Positions 1-8,928 of a stretch of 64,000 nucleotides of DNA are shown here, piece by piece (position 1 is the first letter of the stretch; each line of letters starts with the position of its first letter). The notes beneath the pieces are model-generated. The model was not told the DNA's origin, did no database searches, and worked only from the letters and a program-made list of their open reading frames with translations. The DNA is from CAZSHG01 sp964459995 (GTDB taxonomy: Bacteria > UBP14 > UBA6098). The translations under genes were made by a program, and so were the position numbers. The stretch spans positions 34,092 to 98,091 of the forward strand of contig CAYWOR010000010.1 of the NCBI GenBank assembly GCA_964459995.1. The letters are read 5' to 3'.

Positions 1-1
1 C

Positions 2-979
2 GGCCACACGGAGGTTCTCGTCGTTACTCAGGACACCAGCCACGCTAACCTCGGCAAAATAACCGAATCGCTTCGTTTCGGCGGCATTCCTTTCGACACG
101 CTGATTATCCCCATCGACGGATTCTCCCTCGACCGACTCGAAAAACACCGAATATTATTCTATCTAACCGGCTCTCGAAAAGACACCGGTGTTATGACCA
201 CAGCAATCGAGAGCGACATCGAGGCTTGGCTGACTTCACCCTTCGGCGATGGCAGACTCTGCGTGCTCTCCGGCCAAGATCTTCCCGAAAATGCAACTCA
301 GGCGTGGCTTTCCGGGCTTTTCAGCGCCGTTCATAATATCGACAGCCTTCCCATCAGCTACGCGATGAACATTGCCGGGGTAGAGGGCGATACCCTCGGC
401 AACGGTCTCGTAAATGTCAACATCGCTTTTGGAGGCGGAAGCGCCGCAAACCAGCGTTCAATGGGAAGTTGCAGGGCTGTCGGCGATGGGATTCCCTTTA
501 TGTTCTACAACTCAGGCGACCTAGAAGACTCCACATGCGCAGTCCGAAGGGAAGACATTTCCGGTTATAAAACCGTGATGATGGAATTCGGCATCGAGGG
601 GTTCAGCGACAGCCTCCGCGCGACCTTCATTCAGCGAGTTGTCCAATGGGCGGGCTTGCAGTATCTTTGGGATATCCCCGAGACCAAAATCGCGCTTCCA
701 TCGGCGATGGAACTTCTGCCCCCCTTCCCGAACCCCTTCAATTCTATGGTGAATATCGGCTTTATCATTACCGAAGATTCCCGCGCAAACATCGCAATCT
801 ACGACATCAGAGGATCTCTGGTTAGGGAATTTCCGGCAATGGATGTCTCCGCGGGCACACAGTTCGTCCGATGGGACGCCCGCGACGAAAAGGGCGATCT
901 CGTTCCCGCTGGTGTGTATCTTTACCGCATCAAAACAGCATCGAGGGAACTTTCGGGCAAAATATCCTATATCAAATAA
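2..979 (+). CDS. Secreted protein with C-terminal sorting domain, 5' partial
   Basis: The reading frame is open from the first bases of the window, so the gene begins upstream; the ATG at 194 is internal. About 325 residues are visible. The N-terminal and middle part is not recognised. It contains a hydrophobic strand-rich stretch and a glycine-rich GGGSAANQ segment. The last ~85 residues are a FlgD-like Ig/type IX secretion C-terminal domain: PFPNPFNS, then IAIYDIRGSLV, then VPAGVYLYRIK, ending in KISYIK. In the Bacteroidetes/FCB group such a domain targets proteins across the outer membrane, so I infer export to the cell surface or medium. A strong terminator follows directly, so this is the end of its transcript. 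The sorting domain is confident; the function of the rest is unknown. Confidence 0.85.
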   Translation, partial: GHTEVLVVTQDTSHANLGKITESLRFGGIPFDTLIIPIDGFSLDRLEKHRILFYLTGSRKDTGVMTTAIESDIEAWLTSPFGDGRLCVLSGQDLPENATQAWLSGLFSAVHNIDSLPISYAMNIAGVEGDTLGNGLVNVNIAFGGGSAANQRSMGSCRAVGDGIPFMFYNSGDLEDSTCAVRREDISGYKTVMMEFGIEGFSDSLRATFIQRVVQWAGLQYLWDIPETKIALPSAMELLPPFPNPFNSMVNIGFIITEDSRANIAIYDIRGSLVREFPAMDVSAGTQFVRWDARDEKGDLVPAGVYLYRIKTASRELSGKISYIK

Positions 980-1001
980 CCTGCAGAGGTAATCGGCAAT
1001 C

Positions 1002-1029
1002 GAGGAGGGTTTCGCACCCTCCTTTTTTT
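1002..1029 (+). terminator. Rho-independent terminator after the first gene
   Basis: The arms GGAGGGT (1004-1010) and ACCCTCC (1016-1022) form a 7-bp stem closed by a five-base loop, followed by a run of T (1023-1029). It lies 23 bases after the stop of the secreted-protein gene. Confidence 0.85.
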
Positions 1030-1104
1030 ATTGCAACCGAAATGTTTTATGTTATCTTTTTAAAAGAAAGAGAGAAATTTTTAACCCTGTCGATGAGGTC
1101 GAGG

Positions 1105-3048
1105 ATGAAGCTAAGCCAAAAATTCCTCCTTGTAAGCATCGCGGCGATTGTCATAATTCCGCTTGTAGTGGGAATAATGCTATTCGCAAGATTGAAGGCG
1201 CAAAGCCTCGACAGCATCGGCAAAAGCGTCGAGCGAGAGCTTGGACATCTCGAGTTCGCACTCGGCAGGTTTTTCGAAGAGGTGGAAAGCGATCTAAAAT
1301 CTCTTTCCCTACTCCCCGAAGTCAGAAACCAAAACCACGACAACTTTACGTCCTTTCTCGACGCCGACGAAAACACCTTCGAATACCGTTATTCCAAAGC
1401 TGAAAAAGACATTATCAGCCTTTTTAACAGCTTCAGAATAACTCACCCCTATGTAAATTCCGTTTATATGGGCAGGGAAAACGGCTCCTTTGTCCGTTCG
1501 CATCCTCGCACAAGACCGACACAATACGACCCTCGCCTTCGCCCGTGGTATATCATCGCAAAGGAAAATCCGGGACACATCCTGCGCACTCCGCCCTACG
1601 AATCGGTTACGACCCCGGATGTCAACCTTGGAATGGTTAGCTCGCTGGCTGACAGCGCCGGCGAGATTTATGGCGTTATTGGTATCGACGTTACGCTCGT
1701 CAATCTCACAGACTATATCTCCGAATGTCAAGTGGGAAGGGGTGGGCAGATAATTTTAACAGACACGGTTGGAATAATAATCGCCAGCAGAGACACAAGC
1801 CTGCTTTTTCAGGACCTCGGTGTTCTTATCGGCGATAAGCGCAATGTCTTTTTGAACTCAACCAAAGGATTTATTAGCTACGATTTCAACGGCGGCAATA
1901 ATTTCCTGTTTTTCCATTCGAGCGATAAAATCGGCCTGAAAATCGGCATCATAATACCAGAAAAACAGTTGAATATGGAAATTCGGACTGCGGTTATACC
2001 CACAATGCTTCAACTTTTCATTGTGATAGGCCTCGTAAGTGTCCTATTGCTGATAGGATTAAATCAACTCGTTCTAAGACCGCTAAGCAAACTTTCTTTG
2101 GGCATCACAACGATTCACAAAACAGGAAACCTCGACAACCGCGTAGATATTAGGACAAAAGATGAACTTGGCGAACTTGCACGGTCTTTCAATGTTATGA
2201 TCGAAGGTCTTCAAAAAACTCGCAACTCGCTTAAAAAATCCGAAAACGAACTTCGCGACCACAAAGACAAGCTCGAAATTATTGTCGAGGAGAGAACACG
2301 CGAGCTTGCCGCAAGCTATGACAAACTCAAAAGGCTCGAAAAACTTCGCGACGATCTCACGAGCATGGTAATCCATGATATGCGCACGCCGCTTATGGGC
2401 ATTACTTCCAGTATCGAACTTCTCTCAGAAGGCGGTCTTTCCGACGAAGTTCGTAGCGAGCTGATGGAGATGCTCAACATGTCGTCCTCAGAGCTTGGCC
2501 TTATGGTGGAAGCCCTTTTGGACATAACGCGCTTGGAACAGGAAATTATGCCCGTTACCCTCGCCAGAAGAAGCCTCGCGGAGATTATCACAAAGGCCAT
2601 AAACACGATGCGTCCAATCGCCGCTTTCGAAAAGGTCGATATCAAATTCCAAGACACCGCTCTCATTGTTAACGCCGACAAAAACCTCACCTATCGCGTG
2701 ATGTGCAATCTTCTGAGTAACGCCATCAAATTCAGCCCATCCGGAGAAACGGTCAAAATCGAAGCGAAAAGGGAGGGGAACTTCGCTGTTATCGAAGTGC
2801 TGGATAAAGGCCCGGGCATCTCGGAAGAGTTCAAAGAAATTATTTTCGAGAAATACGCACAGGTTGAGATAAGACACGCAGGGCAATATAGGTCTATCGG
2901 CCTCGGTCTAACCTTCTGCCGTATGGCAATAAAGGCTCAGGGCGGTGAAATCACGGTGCATAGCGAAATCGGCAAAGGAAGCCTTTTCAGATTTTCTATT
3001 CCAATTTTGAACGAATCCGAAAACGAAACATCCCAGATATTCCTGTGA
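1105..3048 (+). CDS. Membrane sensor histidine kinase with extracytoplasmic Cache domain
   Basis: The protein (647 residues) senses a small ligand outside the membrane and autophosphorylates on histidine to signal to a response regulator. Order of parts: transmembrane helix near residues 7-30; a periplasmic double-Cache domain up to ~290 with the Cache signature DPRLRPWY; a second transmembrane helix; HAMP; a coiled coil; HisKA with phospho-acceptor His424 in VIHDMRTP; and a HATPase with DKGPGIS and GLGLTF. The frame stays open upstream to 871, but that part overlaps the previous gene and its terminator. I chose ATG 1105 because GAGG lies six bases before it; ATG 1093 is the alternative. No response regulator is adjacent on this strand, so it is an orphan kinase. 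The ligand is unknown. Confidence 0.88.
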   Translation: MKLSQKFLLVSIAAIVIIPLVVGIMLFARLKAQSLDSIGKSVERELGHLEFALGRFFEEVESDLKSLSLLPEVRNQNHDNFTSFLDADENTFEYRYSKAEKDIISLFNSFRITHPYVNSVYMGRENGSFVRSHPRTRPTQYDPRLRPWYIIAKENPGHILRTPPYESVTTPDVNLGMVSSLADSAGEIYGVIGIDVTLVNLTDYISECQVGRGGQIILTDTVGIIIASRDTSLLFQDLGVLIGDKRNVFLNSTKGFISYDFNGGNNFLFFHSSDKIGLKIGIIIPEKQLNMEIRTAVIPTMLQLFIVIGLVSVLLLIGLNQLVLRPLSKLSLGITTIHKTGNLDNRVDIRTKDELGELARSFNVMIEGLQKTRNSLKKSENELRDHKDKLEIIVEERTRELAASYDKLKRLEKLRDDLTSMVIHDMRTPLMGITSSIELLSEGGLSDEVRSELMEMLNMSSSELGLMVEALLDITRLEQEIMPVTLARRSLAEIITKAINTMRPIAAFEKVDIKFQDTALIVNADKNLTYRVMCNLLSNAIKFSPSGETVKIEAKREGNFAVIEVLDKGPGISEEFKEIIFEKYAQVEIRHAGQYRSIGLGLTFCRMAIKAQGGEITVHSEIGKGSLFRFSIPILNESENETSQIFL

Positions 3049-3090
3049 TTTAGTTTGCAGAACAGATTCACCCGCTCCGCCAATGCACCG

Positions 3091-3110
3091 GAGGAACAGG
3101 TCCTGTTTTT
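3091..3110 (+). terminator. Weak terminator-like hairpin between convergent genes
   Basis: AACAG and CTGTT flank a three-base loop and run into five T. It lies between the ends of the sensor kinase and the convergent TamA-like gene. The stem is short, so this is tentative. Confidence 0.35.
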
Positions 3111-3128
3111 CGAGATTATAATTGGGAT

Positions 3129-5018
3129 TTAGAAAGCATACATTATTGAAAGATGCCAGCTACTATTACTGATTTTCTCGTCTGCGACCGGAACATCTTT
3201 ATTCATAATTTGATAACCGTAATCGAACCTGAGCGGCCCGATTGGCGTAATAAAAGCAAGTCCCCATCCCGCGCTTCCCTTAAGCTGGCCAGGGTTAAAA
3301 GCCTCGGCATACTCCCAAAGATTCCCCATGTCAAAAAATACATGCCCCCAGAAATTCCAAATTAACGGAGCACGCACCTCGGCGTTAGCCAAAGCAAGCA
3401 TTTTCCCGCCACGAGGTTGCCCATCGGAGAATTTCGGGCCAATCGATCTCTCGCCCCAGCCGCGAATTGTGTTCGCGCCGCCCAAATAAAATTTGCGATG
3501 CTCGAGAACATCTTCCTCCCCGGCCTTCCAGTTGCCGATTATCGAAGTCCTTCCTCGCACGGCAAAAATATACCTATTGAAAATCGACCAGTAGCGGCTG
3601 TTTAGAAGGCTGACTTTTGTGTAATTTTCATCGCCGCCGAGGAAATATCCCCCCATTTCGAGCTGGCCGACGAAATAACTCCCTGCTGTGGGCACGAGGA
3701 CATTGTCCCTTTTATCCCGCACTGCGGAATATCCGATTCGCCTGCTTATGGGCTTTTCCCGGCGGTGGAGAATTTCTTCACGAAGCTCCGGGTTCTCGAT
3801 GTCGTAAATATCCGCCCGCTCGTAATTGAAAGTCAGATTGTGCCGCCAGTCATAGTTCGCACGATGTTCGACATCTATCTCAAAACCGATTGTGCGAAGT
3901 TTATATTGCTCGATTTCCTCCCTATTGAGCGGCTCGAAATATAGATTAAGCGACAATGGCGTGCGCGAGCCGAAAATCCACGGTTCACGATAGGTAACAT
4001 CAAAACGGTTCGTCATGTTGTAAACCGCTGTATTCGGCCAGAATTTCCCCGAGGATTCCACTACGATTTCCCATTTCGACGAAGCTTCGATTGTGAAACT
4101 TCTGCCGGTCCCAAAAAGATTCCGGTGTCCCCAGCCAAGGCCGCCTCGAATGAAAATAGGATATTTCTCGTCCGAGCCTGCGCCGAAACGGGTGATAACC
4201 CATCTTGGAGGCTTTTCAGCAACGGTTATTTTATAATCGAGAGTCTCCGGTTGAAGCGCAAGGTTCATCGCCTCCACGCTGACAATCGAGAAAAGCCCGG
4301 TGCGATATAGCGCTTCACGGGTTTCTGTAACCTTCGCCGCGCTGAAAATATCGCCGTTTTTAAACGCTATCTCTCTGCTGACCGCCGATTGGCGCGTGTT
4401 GTCCAGTCCGACATAGATTATTCCTCCGAAATAACCCGCTTTGCCGGTTGTAACGGCCATCTCAATAATAATGAGAGAATCTTGCGCAACCTCGTGTTTC
4501 CCTATAACCTCTGCATAAGGATACCCCCTGTTGCGAAGATAACTCTGTAGATGACGTGAGTCGGTGCGCACGAGACGCGGGGTTATCGGCTCTCCAACCG
4601 CCAGCTTCATCTCACGAACAAGCTCCTGAGAGGGCATCCCTTGCGGCAAATCCCCCAGAATCCTTATTTCATCGACAATATACCGCTGACCTTCGGTTAT
4701 GAATACATTGATTAGAAGCTTCTGCGGTTCTTTCGGGCGCGGAGTCGCGGTCGCCTTGACCACTGCGTCTATATACCCTTGGTTGATATAATAATCGCGA
4801 AGGATTCCGAGGTCGTCTTCGAGACGCTTGGGGCTGAATTTCTCGTCCTTGCCAACCGCACGTTTGAGAAATGAGGCTCGCTTCGTCCGCATTAACTGCT
4901 CGATTTTCCATGTCGATAAATGCGCGTTCCCATGTATCGCCACACGATCCACAACCTGCTCGGCAAAAAGCGGCAGAAGGATTAACAATAGGAGTATGCT
5001 CTTTCTCAATATTCCCAT
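3129..5018 (-). CDS. tamA: Outer-membrane Omp85-family protein (TamA/BamA-like)
   Basis: This is a 629-residue outer-membrane barrel protein of the Omp85 superfamily, which inserts or exports outer-membrane proteins. It has a signal peptide (basic start, then a run of leucines, cleavage near FAEQ) and several POTRA repeats up to about residue 270. The C-terminal 16-strand-type barrel carries an IRGW motif (the usual VRGF/Y signature of the L6 loop) and ends in aromatic phenylalanine (IMYAF), as expected for Bam recognition. The start codon lies 13 bases inside the end of the upstream tamB gene, so the two are translationally coupled. This pairing makes TamA (translocation and assembly module) more likely than BamA, and the absence of skp/ompH/lpxD neighbours also argues against BamA. 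The exact subfamily remains open. Confidence 0.87.
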   Translation of the reverse strand: MGILRKSILLLLILLPLFAEQVVDRVAIHGNAHLSTWKIEQLMRTKRASFLKRAVGKDEKFSPKRLEDDLGILRDYYINQGYIDAVVKATATPRPKEPQKLLINVFITEGQRYIVDEIRILGDLPQGMPSQELVREMKLAVGEPITPRLVRTDSRHLQSYLRNRGYPYAEVIGKHEVAQDSLIIIEMAVTTGKAGYFGGIIYVGLDNTRQSAVSREIAFKNGDIFSAAKVTETREALYRTGLFSIVSVEAMNLALQPETLDYKITVAEKPPRWVITRFGAGSDEKYPIFIRGGLGWGHRNLFGTGRSFTIEASSKWEIVVESSGKFWPNTAVYNMTNRFDVTYREPWIFGSRTPLSLNLYFEPLNREEIEQYKLRTIGFEIDVEHRANYDWRHNLTFNYERADIYDIENPELREEILHRREKPISRRIGYSAVRDKRDNVLVPTAGSYFVGQLEMGGYFLGGDENYTKVSLLNSRYWSIFNRYIFAVRGRTSIIGNWKAGEEDVLEHRKFYLGGANTIRGWGERSIGPKFSDGQPRGGKMLALANAEVRAPLIWNFWGHVFFDMGNLWEYAEAFNPGQLKGSAGWGLAFITPIGPLRFDYGYQIMNKDVPVADEKISNSSWHLSIMYAF

Positions 5019-8000
5019 TTGAATTGTATCTCCAGCCGATATTCGTCGCGGTTCTCCAAATCCGCTTCCCTTCCGGCCTGAATTGTTATATGGTCGCTAA
5101 GACGATATTCGAGATTTATGATATCCGACGCGGCATCGTCGAAACTAAGCGAGCGCGTGTATGTCAAATAAAGCCTATCGGTCAGATATTTTCCGATTGT
5201 TACCTTTGCCTGCGTGAAATCGAAAACATCCTCGTCTGATGGCTCGAACTCGAAGGTCTCGACCCCGAGAGTCCTTCGCGCCACATCCTCCACCTCGCGC
5301 GAAAGATAACTCTGAATTACCTGCGGAACCCTGTCCTCGAGCACGTCGGTCTGAATCCCCTCGCCTTCGACATTCAAGGCGAGCAAAGAGAAAACATCAG
5401 CCTGAGAATAGCCCTGCATGCGGTTGCCGGAGCGATCTTGGGCGTAAAGGTTAATTTGCGGCTCTTCCATCGCGCCGAATATTTCGAGCACAATCTCCAC
5501 CTCTCCGGCTCGCGAAACAGCCTCGATATCCAACCGTGGGTTAATCCCCTCGAAAGTCTCGAAGAAAATCCTCCCGCGCCTAATTTGGAAAGTCCTTCCG
5601 AGGAAAAAGGCCTTCCCCCGAAGAACCTCAAGCTCGCCATAAAGGGCGAGGGCGTTCTGTTCGGTCATAATATTGACTGTCCCGCCGATTTCCGAATCGA
5701 GTATGTCCATGATTATCCACGCGTTGCCCGGAATTTCCAATAGGACATTCAACTGCAACGGAAGACTGCTCAAATCCATGCCGTCTCCGCCGCCGCCAGT
5801 GTCAAGCTTGACCAAATTTGCTTTGTTTACGCGAATACGCCCATCGACACGAAGCGGATCAGAGCCTCTCATTGTTAAATCGGCGTCGTTGCGAAGGAAT
5901 ATTCCCTCGTTTGGGAAGTTCAGGGGCAAATCTCTCGCTTTAATGCTGAGATCGAGCACCGGAGAGGTTGGTTCCGAGATGTCGATATCCCCAGCAACTG
6001 CGAAACTGCCATATTTCTTCCGTTCCTTTCGGAAAATACTCGTAATTCGCGCCCAGATGGTTTTATCCTCCACCGGTAACGCTCCGATAACCGCCGAAAG
6101 CGAATCGATAACAAGCTTGTCTCCGGTCAGTTCTAGCGCAAGATGAAGGCTCTCTATCGGGTCGGCAAGCATCTTCAGGCCTAGAACACCCTTGTCCCAC
6201 GAAAGCCGTCCCGAGGCAAAAAGCGTGTCCTTCGAGCCGCTGAAACTAAAATTACTACTAAAAGGCCCCACCAAAGAATCGATATCGCCAACAAAGGTCG
6301 CTAATAACTCGGCGCGTGTGCCGCGAATCGTCGTCTCGAAGTCGAAGGGGAAATTGTCCTCTGTCGGATCGATCCACCCTTGAAGAAAATATTGCTCCGT
6401 TTCCCTTCCGATAACAAGAGGCTCGACCTGCACAATGCCGTCGTTTATCTGCCCGCGGATCTCCGCACGCGTGAAATCGAGACCGTTGATTCTCAGCTCG
6501 TCGAGATGCATCTCATATTGCCCGACCGCCCCCTCTATCGAATAGGGCAAGCGAAGAAAAACCTCGCCGTGAAGTTGCCCGAAAATGCTCTCGAAAGGCA
6601 GTAGATCCGAGGCTTTCTGTGCAGAAATATTCTGAACCTTCGCGCCTATCGTAATGTAATCCTTATCGCCCACAAAATTATCGACGATGACATCGCCGCC
6701 GAAAACATCCACATACAAAGGCGTAGCGGTGATTGTGTCACCCTTAATCGTTACCGCAAATGTCGATTCCAGCGCGACCGGATGATTGTAGAATTCGACC
6801 TCTAACCCTTGTGCGGTAATAGTCAGAGAATCATCTCCCACAAGTATTTCCGCCACAGCCTTTGCAATTATCGAATCCCCCCAAAGCATAAAGGGCTTGA
6901 TATAATAGCGGTTACCGTAGATGTCAATTTGTGTTATCAGCGAATCATAAGCTATACCGCCGAGTTCTCCCTCGCTCTCTATGTAAATATTCCCCTTTGG
7001 CGATTCGATTAGGTTATAGATTGTCGCTTGCGCAAGAAATCTATCATGGGAAACGGGGCCGGTTATCAGTTGGTCGCTAACAAGTTCAAAACTCAATATC
7101 GGATGCTCGATATTGCCCAAAATCTCCGCGTTTTCAATTCTCACGCGGCCATTTATTGTGTTCTCCAACCCGGCAATCGAGGTTAGGTCGGCGAGGTTCG
7201 GCGCGAAAAGTCCGAATTCCACATATATTTCGCCGTCGAATACCATAATCCCCTGCATTGTAAGATAATTTCCCGCCCTAAAGACCTCGAATCCGGGATA
7301 GAAAACCACCGAGTCCTCATTTACGAAAAGGCTTCCGGAGGCATTGTCAAAATAGATGTCGAAAATCCCGCTTCGGTCGAGATCGCCGAAAATCTTCATC
7401 GAGATGGTCGAGTCGGTGAGAAGCCCCTCGACGCGGGCTTTTCCGGTAAGATTTGTCGGTAGAAGACCCTGTTCTTCCATAAAGACATCAAGATCAAGAT
7501 TACGCGTATATCCTTCGAGAATCATTCGAATCGGCTCATCCGAGTTTTCATCTTCCGGGAAAAACATCTCGAGATTAGCATCGACACCAGCACCCCACGC
7601 CGATCCGCGCAACTGCTTGATTACTAATCGATTATTTCTAAAATCAAGATTGCCGCTGGCCTTCGTCGCCGGAATCGTGAAAATCTCGCCATCTATATAG
7701 ACATAACCGGAAACTGTCTCGCCAAATCCTTCGAGGTCGATTTTCACCGCACCTGCGCCGTCGAGAAAACCAAGCCCGAGAATCGAATCGACTTCGATAA
7801 GGTCGGCATAATCGCTCTCGACCGAGAAATTCCACCCAATCGGCTCGATATTCGTTATTGCACCCTTGCCCGAAAGGTTGCTTCTCACGAGATGCAATTC
7901 GACATCGACTTTAATGCTCTCTTCGAGTTTAACCTCGCCCTTCACCTTGATAACCCGCCCCCTACCGACAAGCTCGGCACCCAGCGAATCAGGCCTCAGA

Positions 8001-8515
8001 ATAATCCCCTTTCCGACAGAGACCATCGAGCCGCGGTAAGTTATATCCTCCATTTCGAAATCATCGACACGAAGGCTTCCTCGGCGCAATCGAAGCCGGT
8101 TTATCTGAAAATCGGGAATATCGAAATCGGGGATTCCCTTCTCGCCAGAGCCGGGACCAGTATCGGCAATCATTATCGAAACTCTCGGCCTATGCACCAT
8201 CGCATAGGAAACCTCGCGATTCCGAAGGCTAAACTCCGCGCGAAGTGTGTCCGCCTCGATTTCGTAGGTGTCGCCGTCGATGACCATGCGAAGGCGAAGA
8301 TTGTCAACGAGAATATAGTTCAGACCCACACGAAGATAGTCATAATCGAAGGAAAGGGGGAGCTTGAAAAGGCTGGAGGCCAATGTTAAAACGGTTTTTT
8401 GAATCGGGGTAATCAAATAAACCGAGGCGAAAACCGCCAAAAGCAACACCACAACGATGACTATCGGAAAGATAATCATCTCGATTCGGCGTTTGATTTT
8501 TCTAAAACTCGGCAT
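5006..8515 (-). CDS. tamB: Translocation and assembly module protein TamB (DUF490/AsmA-like)
   Basis: The protein has 1169 residues with a single N-terminal membrane anchor (IIFPIVIVVVLLLAVFASVY). A very long strand-rich repeat body follows, of the kind that forms the hydrophobic-groove beta-taco of TamB/AsmA bridge proteins. The C-terminal ~300 residues match the DUF490 pattern: GNAWIIMDILDSEIGG, an LRGKAFFLGRTF turn, DVFSLLALN, and a final segment alternating polar and aromatic residues. Such proteins span the periplasm and are thought to carry phospholipids to, or help assemble, the outer membrane together with TamA. ATG 8515 overlaps the preceding gtrA-like stop (TGATG); a GTG one codon earlier is possible. 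The downstream tamA overlaps by 13 bases. E. coli TamB is 1259 residues, so the length is normal. Confidence 0.9.
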   Translation of the reverse strand: MPSFRKIKRRIEMIIFPIVIVVVLLLAVFASVYLITPIQKTVLTLASSLFKLPLSFDYDYLRVGLNYILVDNLRLRMVIDGDTYEIEADTLRAEFSLRNREVSYAMVHRPRVSIMIADTGPGSGEKGIPDFDIPDFQINRLRLRRGSLRVDDFEMEDITYRGSMVSVGKGIILRPDSLGAELVGRGRVIKVKGEVKLEESIKVDVELHLVRSNLSGKGAITNIEPIGWNFSVESDYADLIEVDSILGLGFLDGAGAVKIDLEGFGETVSGYVYIDGEIFTIPATKASGNLDFRNNRLVIKQLRGSAWGAGVDANLEMFFPEDENSDEPIRMILEGYTRNLDLDVFMEEQGLLPTNLTGKARVEGLLTDSTISMKIFGDLDRSGIFDIYFDNASGSLFVNEDSVVFYPGFEVFRAGNYLTMQGIMVFDGEIYVEFGLFAPNLADLTSIAGLENTINGRVRIENAEILGNIEHPILSFELVSDQLITGPVSHDRFLAQATIYNLIESPKGNIYIESEGELGGIAYDSLITQIDIYGNRYYIKPFMLWGDSIIAKAVAEILVGDDSLTITAQGLEVEFYNHPVALESTFAVTIKGDTITATPLYVDVFGGDVIVDNFVGDKDYITIGAKVQNISAQKASDLLPFESIFGQLHGEVFLRLPYSIEGAVGQYEMHLDELRINGLDFTRAEIRGQINDGIVQVEPLVIGRETEQYFLQGWIDPTEDNFPFDFETTIRGTRAELLATFVGDIDSLVGPFSSNFSFSGSKDTLFASGRLSWDKGVLGLKMLADPIESLHLALELTGDKLVIDSLSAVIGALPVEDKTIWARITSIFRKERKKYGSFAVAGDIDISEPTSPVLDLSIKARDLPLNFPNEGIFLRNDADLTMRGSDPLRVDGRIRVNKANLVKLDTGGGGDGMDLSSLPLQLNVLLEIPGNAWIIMDILDSEIGGTVNIMTEQNALALYGELEVLRGKAFFLGRTFQIRRGRIFFETFEGINPRLDIEAVSRAGEVEIVLEIFGAMEEPQINLYAQDRSGNRMQGYSQADVFSLLALNVEGEGIQTDVLEDRVPQVIQSYLSREVEDVARRTLGVETFEFEPSDEDVFDFTQAKVTIGKYLTDRLYLTYTRSLSFDDAASDIINLEYRLSDHITIQAGREADLENRDEYRLEIQFKWEY

Positions 8516-8928
8516 CACTTAGCTTCGTCGGTTCCGTAAGTCCAATGATGGTTAATCAAAAAGTTGACAGCAGAAGCAAAGCCAATCCCAATAATGTTCG
8601 CGATAGCGTAATTAACTCCCATGCGAGTGCTAAGAAGTATCAAAATAGGATAATTAATGCCGAATGCCGTGAAACCCGCGCTGAGATTGTATTTGAGGAG
8701 CCGTATAATCCAAAGCGTATTCCGACGGTCACGCCAGGTCCAGCTGTCATTCAAAAACCAATTTGCAATTATCGAGACCTCAATTGCCACAAGGCCGCAC
8801 AACCATAGCGGTGCGCTGGAGAGCTTCATCAAAAGCATCAGCCCGCCCTGATTGACAATAAATCCGCCAATGCCCACCAGCCCGAATTTCCATCCGCGGC
8901 GAAGATACTCACGGACCGAGATAGCCAT
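8515..8928 (-). CDS. GtrA family membrane protein
   Basis: This small protein (137 residues) has four hydrophobic segments and the GtrA-family features: an N-terminal KFGLVGIGGFIVNQG segment, a WFLNDSWTW motif between helices 2 and 3, and a matching FLINHHWTY motif near the C-terminus. Members move polyprenyl-phosphate-linked sugars across the cytoplasmic membrane or assist membrane glycosyltransferases. The gene overlaps the end of the upstream GT-C glycosyltransferase by 20 bases and the start of tamB by one base. A flippase-transferase pair acting on an envelope glycan is therefore a reasonable inference. The sequence GGAGATGTT precedes the ATG. Confidence 0.88.
   Translation of the reverse strand: MAISVREYLRRGWKFGLVGIGGFIVNQGGLMLLMKLSSAPLWLCGLVAIEVSIIANWFLNDSWTWRDRRNTLWIIRLLKYNLSAGFTAFGINYPILILLSTRMGVNYAIANIIGIGFASAVNFLINHHWTYGTDEAK

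Noticed and set aside
871..1104. Upstream extension of the Cache-domain kinase
   Set aside because: It overlaps the previous gene and its terminator; the membrane helix and ribosome-binding site fit a start at 1105.
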